The notes under the pieces: generated by a model
Seen by the model: the letters and a program-made list of their open reading frames with translations, nothing else
The model's database searches: none
What the model was told of the DNA's origin: nothing
Shown: positions 6,666 through 9,896 of the stretch, piece by piece
Numbering within the stretch: the first letter of the stretch is position 1
Layout of the letters: every line of letters begins with the position of its first letter
Made by a program: the position numbers and the translations under genes
Source: an uncultured Oscillospiraceae bacterium
Lineage (GTDB): Bacteria > Bacillota > Clostridia > Oscillospirales > Oscillospiraceae
DNA: 9,896 nt
Direction: 5' to 3'
Assembly: GCA_934597535.1 (NCBI GenBank)
Contig: CAKTRT010000032.1
Coordinates: forward strand, 1 to 9,896

Positions 6666-6694
6666 ATTCTATCATAGCTTGCTCTGCTTTTCCA
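6666..6694 (-). promoter_or_regulatory. Promoter for guaA
   Basis: On the minus strand TGGAAA (6689-6694, 4 of 6 to TTGACA) and TAGAAT (6666-6671, 5 of 6 to TATAAT) are spaced by 17 bases. This predicts a leader of about 40 bases, too short for a purine riboswitch. Confidence 0.55.
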
Positions 6695-6712
6695 GCGCTA
6701 TTGTAAACAAAT

Positions 6713-6736
6713 CCGCGCGGTCAATTGACCGCGCGG
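6713..6736 (-). terminator. Palindromic terminator overlapping the pyrG stop codon
   Basis: A perfect 24-base palindrome: CCGCGCGGTC (6713-6722) and GACCGCGCGG (6727-6736) around AATT. Its upstream arm on the minus strand is the last pyrG codons (Arg-Ala-Val-Asn) and the TGA stop (6721-6723) lies within it. The exit reads ATTTGTTT, a short T-rich tract, so an intrinsic terminator of pyrG is likely. Confidence 0.72.
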
Positions 6737-8319
6737 GTGAGAGAAGCGCCGACGAAGCCGCGGAACAGAGGGTGCGGCTTGTTGGGACGGCTCTTGAATT
6801 CGGGATGGAACTGCGCGCCGACAAACCATGGGTGATCCTTCACCTCCACGATCTCCACGAGCGTGCCGTCGGGCGAAAGACCGGCAAGGCGCATACCGGC
6901 CTGCTCAAAGTCGTCGCGGAAGTCGTTGTTGAACTCGTAACGGTGACGGTGGCGCTCCCAGACCTCCTCCGCTCCGTAAAGTGCGCGGGAGAGCGAGCCA
7001 TCGGACAGCATGCAAGGGTACTTGCCAAGGCGCATCGTGCCGCCCTTGGCCGTCACGCCGACCTGCTCGGGCATGAGCGCAATGACGGGATGCGCCGTCG
7101 TGGAGGAGAATTCCGCGCTCGTGGCATCACTCCAGCCGAGCGCGTGGCGCGCAAATTCGATGACGGCGATCTGCATACCGAGACAGATGCCGAGATACGG
7201 CAGCCCGCGCTCGCGCGCGTACTGCGCGGCCAGGATCATGCCCTCGATGCCGCGGTCGCCGAAGCCGCCGGGGACTAAGATGCCGCTGCACCCGCAGAGC
7301 TTTTGGGCGATGTTGTCCTTCGTCAGCGTCTCGGAATCGACCCACTGGATCTCGACGCTCGCGTCGCAGGCCGTGCCCGCGTGGAAGAGCGATTCGACGA
7401 CGCTCAGGTAAGCGTCGTGCAGGCCGGTGTACTTACCGACGAGCGCGATGCGAACGTGACGGTGCACGCCGTGGATCCTATCGACCAGCGCGCGCCATTC
7501 GGCCATATCCGGTTCGCCGCAGTCAAGGCGCAGCTTGCGGCACACCACGCGGCACAGACCCTCGCGCTCAAGAAGCAGGGGCACTTCATAGAGCGTGGAC
7601 GCCGTCGCGTTCTGGATGACGCAGTCTGGCTCCACATTGCAGAACAGTGCGATCTTGCGGCGGATATCCTCGGTGATCGGCTCGTCCGTGCGCACGACGA
7701 GTACGTCCGGCTGGATGCCCTCGCTCAGCAGCTCCTTGACCGAGTGCTGCGTGGGCTTGCTCTTCAGCTCGCCCGTCCCTGGGATGGAGACGATGAGCGG
7801 CACATGGATGAAAAGCACATTTTCGCGCCCGCGCTCGGCCGCGACCTGACGGATGGCCTCCAAAAACGGCTGGCTTTCGATATCGCCGACCGTGCCGCCG
7901 ATCTCAGAAATGACCACGTCGGTCTCGCCGTCGTCCATGTCGTAGATGCGGCGCTTGATCTCATCGGTCACATGCGGGATGATCTGCACCGTGCCGCCAA
8001 GATAACCGCCCTGACGCTCGCGGTTGAGAACGCTCCAGAAAATTTTGCCTGAGGACACGGAGGACTTCTCGTCCAGCGCCTCGTCGACAAAGCGTTCGTA
8101 GTGGCCGAGGTCCAGGTCGGTCTCCGCGCCGTCGTCCGTGACGAAGACCTCGCCGTGCTGATACGGACTCATCGTGCCGGGATCGACGTTGAGATATGGG
8201 TCGAACTTCTGGTTTTTTACCTTCAGGCCGCACTGCTTTAAGAGCCGCCCGAGGGAGGCTGCGCAGATGCCCTTGCCGAGCCCCGACACCACACCGCCGG
8301 TGACAAAAATGTACTTCAT
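6721..8319 (-). CDS. pyrG: CTP synthase
   Basis: PyrG aminates UTP to CTP with ATP and glutamine, the last step of pyrimidine nucleotide synthesis. The 532-residue length is normal. The N-terminal synthetase domain (about 1-270) opens [17 protein letters not shown] with the ATP-binding SGLGKG (12-17), and has [15 protein letters not shown] (38-52) and the conserved [11 protein letters not shown] (139-149). The C-terminal class I amidotransferase domain (about 288-532) has the nucleophile Cys379 (GICLGMQ), His505 and Glu507 (QFHPEF), and the oxyanion region PGGFGDRG (350-357). The ATG at 8319 follows a strong GGGGAGGA site by 9 bases. It has a long non-coding leader region upstream and a terminator fused to its 3' end. 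It lies between two other glutamine-linked genes, glutamine synthetase and guaA. Confidence 0.97.
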   Translation of the reverse strand: MKYIFVTGGVVSGLGKGICAASLGRLLKQCGLKVKNQKFDPYLNVDPGTMSPYQHGEVFVTDDGAETDLDLGHYERFVDEALDEKSSVSSGKIFWSVLNRERQGGYLGGTVQIIPHVTDEIKRRIYDMDDGETDVVISEIGGTVGDIESQPFLEAIRQVAAERGRENVLFIHVPLIVSIPGTGELKSKPTQHSVKELLSEGIQPDVLVVRTDEPITEDIRRKIALFCNVEPDCVIQNATASTLYEVPLLLEREGLCRVVCRKLRLDCGEPDMAEWRALVDRIHGVHRHVRIALVGKYTGLHDAYLSVVESLFHAGTACDASVEIQWVDSETLTKDNIAQKLCGCSGILVPGGFGDRGIEGMILAAQYARERGLPYLGICLGMQIAVIEFARHALGWSDATSAEFSSTTAHPVIALMPEQVGVTAKGGTMRLGKYPCMLSDGSLSRALYGAEEVWERHRHRYEFNNDFRDDFEQAGMRLAGLSPDGTLVEIVEVKDHPWFVGAQFHPEFKSRPNKPHPLFRGFVGASLTRAVN

Positions 8320-8383
8320 AAATTTTCTTCCTCCCCTGTCAAAGAAAAATGAAACTACTCACAAACAAATCCACCACGCCGCA

Positions 8384-8406
8384 TTTGCCGCCCTCAAGGC
8401 GGCAAA
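8384..8406. repeat. Perfect 9-base-pair inverted repeat in the pyrG upstream region
   Basis: TTTGCCGCC (8384-8392) and GGCGGCAAA (8398-8406) pair perfectly around CTCAA. It lies about 65 bases upstream of the pyrG start. No T-run follows on either strand, so it looks like an RNA stem or repeat arm rather than a terminator. Confidence 0.6.
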
Positions 8407-8453
8407 CAGGCGTTAGCGTCGTAGACTTTCTACCCGCAAGGAGTACGCGGCAC

Positions 8454-8479
8454 CCGTAAAGCAGCAAAGCTGCTAACGG
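8454..8479. repeat. Interrupted inverted repeat in the pyrG upstream region
   Basis: CCGT, AGCAGC, then AAA, then GCTGCT and ACGG form a 10-base-pair hairpin with an asymmetric bulge (two bases on one side, one on the other). Its right arm contains GCTAAC, which could instead pair with GTTAGC at 8412-8417. Two mutually exclusive folds are therefore possible. Confidence 0.5.
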
Positions 8480-8613
8480 CTGCCCGGGCGTCCGCAGACG
8501 CGAAATAAATTTTAATCGTTTTTTCTGACGACATGCGCGCCAGAAAAACACTTCGCGCTCCGCAAATGTGCGCGCCTACGGCGCGTGCGCTGAGCGCAGC
8601 GTAAACTTCACTC

Positions 8614-8643
8614 AAAAAGGACGCTCGAAAGAGCGTCCTTTTT
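8614..8643. terminator. Terminator of the glutamine synthetase gene
   Basis: AAAAAGGACGCTC (8614-8626) and GAGCGTCCTTTTT (8631-8643) form a perfect 13-base-pair stem capped by a GAAA loop. Five T residues close it on either strand. It starts 5 bases after the stop of the minus-strand glutamine synthetase and insulates the hairpin-rich region from it. Confidence 0.92.
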
Positions 8644-8648
8644 GACTT

Positions 8649-9896
8649 TTACACGGAGAACAGCAGCTCGCAGAACGTCGGGTACGGCCAGTACTTCGAC
8701 GCGGTCAGCCCTTCGAGCTTGTCAACGATGCTCCGCACCGTTTCGGTGCGCTGCTCTACCTTGTCGTGGTAGTAGTGCAGCAGCTCCTCGGGGGGCGCGT
8801 CGTCCGAAACGGTCTCCAGCGCGGTCTTGAGCGCGATGGTCTCTTCCAGCAGCTGCTCGTTGAGCGAGCTGACGGCGTTTGCCAGCGAGGTCTCGACGTG
8901 GCAGGAAAGCTCGCCTGCTGCCGTGCGCTTGCGCGTGATCGTCTCGCACAGCGCCGCTTCGTATTCGGAGGCGGCGTTCAGAATGCCGTGCTGCACCATA
9001 TCGACAAGCGTCGCGGCCTCAATGCGCACGACCTTGCAGTATTTCTCCATATGGACTTCGTGGCGGGAGAAGATCTCCTCTCTGGTGTAGATGCCCTGGC
9101 GGGTGAGCATGTCAATGTTTTTGGGCAGGATGTAGGCGGGAAGCGCCTCGGCGGTGTTGCGCAGATTGGTCAGTCCGCGCCTTTCCGCCTCTGCAACCCA
9201 TGCCGCCTCATAGCCGTTGCCGTTGAAGATGATGCGGCGGTGCGAGGCGAAGGCATCGCGGATCAGGCTGTGCAGTGCGGCGGTGAAGTTCGGCGCGTCC
9301 TTGAGCGCTTCATAGAACGTATGCAGCTCGTCGGCCATGATGGCGTTAAGAATGGTGGCAGGGCCGGCAATGGACTGAGAGGAGCCTGGCATACGGAACT
9401 CGAACTTGTTGCCTGTAAAAGCGACGGGGGAGGTGCGGTTGCGGTCGGTCGTGTCCTGCGGGATGGAGGGGAGAACGTCCACGCCGATGCGCAGTGTCTT
9501 GCGCTCGGCATCGGTATAGTCGTTTTCATCGACAATGGCATCGATAATGCTCTCCAGCTCCGTGCCGAGGAAGATGGAGATGATCGCCGGCGGTGCTTCC
9601 TGCGCGCCGAGACGGTGATCGTTGCCCGCGAAAGCGACCGAGCAGCGCAGCAGCTCCTGATATTCGTCCACGCCCTTGATAAAGGCGGCGAGGAAGAGCA
9701 GGAATACGGCGTTCTGGCTGGGCGTCTTGCCGGAGGAGAAGAGATTCTCGCCCGCATCGGTAGAAAGCGACCAGTTGACGTGCTTGCCGGAGCCGTTCAC
9801 GCCTGCGAAGGGCTTTTCGTGCAGCAGGCAGACAAGACCGTGCTTTTCGGCGACCTTTTTCATCGTTTCCATGACGAGCTGGTTCTGGTCGCTCGC
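8649..9896 (-). CDS. glnN: Glutamine synthetase type III, C-terminal 415 residues (5' end outside window)
   Basis: The enzyme makes glutamine from glutamate, ammonia and ATP. Type III enzymes are about 700 residues and dodecameric, so roughly 300 N-terminal residues are off the right edge. The frame continues open to the window end (Ala-Ser-Asp-Gln-Asn-Gln-Leu-Val before Met9), so the ATG at 9872 is internal. Visible motifs in fragment numbering are EKPFAGVNGSGKHVNWS (27-43), GNDHRLGAQEAPP (91-103) and NRTSPVAFTGNKFEFR (153-168), all characteristic of the type III family. The C-terminal part from about 290 is rich in Glu and Leu and likely helical, and the protein ends PTFCELLFSV. A perfect terminator follows the TAA. 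The symbol glnN is often used for this type; some annotations use glnA. Confidence 0.94.
   Translation of the reverse strand, partial: ASDQNQLVMETMKKVAEKHGLVCLLHEKPFAGVNGSGKHVNWSLSTDAGENLFSSGKTPSQNAVFLLFLAAFIKGVDEYQELLRCSVAFAGNDHRLGAQEAPPAIISIFLGTELESIIDAIVDENDYTDAERKTLRIGVDVLPSIPQDTTDRNRTSPVAFTGNKFEFRMPGSSQSIAGPATILNAIMADELHTFYEALKDAPNFTAALHSLIRDAFASHRRIIFNGNGYEAAWVAEAERRGLTNLRNTAEALPAYILPKNIDMLTRQGIYTREEIFSRHEVHMEKYCKVVRIEAATLVDMVQHGILNAASEYEAALCETITRKRTAAGELSCHVETSLANAVSSLNEQLLEETIALKTALETVSDDAPPEELLHYYHDKVEQRTETVRSIVDKLEGLTASKYWPYPTFCELLFSV

Larger units (their letters stand above)
8320..8613. other. Non-coding, hairpin-rich intergenic region upstream of pyrG
   Basis: No convincing gene is found in these 294 bases. 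They hold a dense set of inverted repeats: 8384-8392 with 8398-8406; 8421-8425 with 8429-8433; 8454-8465 with 8469-8479 (two interrupted arms around AAA); 8488-8492 with 8497-8501; 8519-8527 with 8541-8548; 8571-8576 with 8580-8585; and 8586-8590 with 8594-8598. GTTAGC at 8412-8417 can also pair with GCTAAC at 8472-8477 and enclose the inner stems. No hairpin adjacent to pyrG has a T-run, so a terminator-type attenuator is not evident. It could be a dispersed palindromic repeat, a small structured RNA, or a long leader. The pyrG promoter was not found with confidence; TAAAAT on the minus strand near 8508-8513 is the only weak -10-like box noted. Confidence 0.5.

Noticed and set aside
6619..6712. 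Purine riboswitch upstream of guaA
   Set aside because: The predicted leader is about 40 bases and lacks the three-way junction consensus and a terminator hairpin.
5068..7278. A 736-codon open frame on the plus strand, opposite guaA and pyrG
   Set aside because: It is a mirror frame of two clear conserved enzymes in GC-rich DNA. The translation is low-complexity in Ala, Val, Asp and Arg, with no motif and no ribosome binding site.
8335..8344. TTGACA on the minus strand just upstream of pyrG as a -35 box
   Set aside because: It lies about 17 bases before the start codon, next to the ribosome binding site, so any -10 box would fall inside the coding start. No such box is there.
8320..8400. 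CTP-responsive attenuator directly before pyrG
   Set aside because: No hairpin with a T-run lies next to the pyrG start. The nearest stem (8384-8406) is not followed by Ts on the minus strand.
1..9896. CRISPR arrays, tRNA or rRNA genes, transposase genes
   Set aside because: No regularly spaced repeats, no tRNA or rRNA-like stretch and no transposase frame were seen. The only mobile-element sign is at 1-123.

Overview
The window reads as the chromosome of a GC-rich, spore-forming member of the Clostridia, probably Oscillospirales-like. The evidence is the 3' half of a sporulation sigma factor of the SigK type, a type III glutamine synthetase, strong AGGAGG-type ribosome binding sites and many intrinsic terminators. 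The taxon is an inference from gene content and style; no marker gene settles it.

The left edge is the most interesting part. A reading frame with the look of the C-terminus of a large serine recombinase (1-123) runs directly into the 3' half of sigK (119-481). The two frames overlap inside the pentamer AATGA at 119-123. In Bacillus subtilis, AATGA is the known crossover core of the skin element, and here it falls at the same Asn-Glu codons of SigK. This looks like one end of a skin-like element that interrupts sigK and must be excised in the mother cell to rebuild the gene. The 5' half of sigK and the rest of the element lie outside the window.

From 490 to 4182 the genes are on the minus strand. 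Reading in the direction of transcription they are purA (adenylosuccinate synthase), a strong terminator, a separate promoter, purB (adenylosuccinate lyase), and an orphan SsuB/TauB-like ABC ATPase with an altered Q-loop. A long hairpin separates the ATPase from the convergent sigK fragment. PurA and PurB carry out the conversion of IMP to AMP. PurA departs from the family consensus at several substrate-binding loops.

Divergent from purA is pcp (pyroglutamyl peptidase I, 4391-5008, plus strand), with a clear promoter and a bidirectional terminator that it shares with guaA.

From 5077 to the right edge everything is on the minus strand. In transcription order these are a type III glutamine synthetase (5' end cut by the window), a perfect terminator, about 290 bases of hairpin-rich non-coding DNA, pyrG (CTP synthase), a terminator that overlaps the pyrG stop codon, and guaA (GMP synthase) with its own promoter. 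Glutamine synthetase makes glutamine, and GuaA and PyrG both consume its amide nitrogen. With PurA and PurB, the region is largely a nitrogen and nucleotide block. Each gene appears to be its own transcription unit, except purB with the ATPase, which may be co-transcribed.
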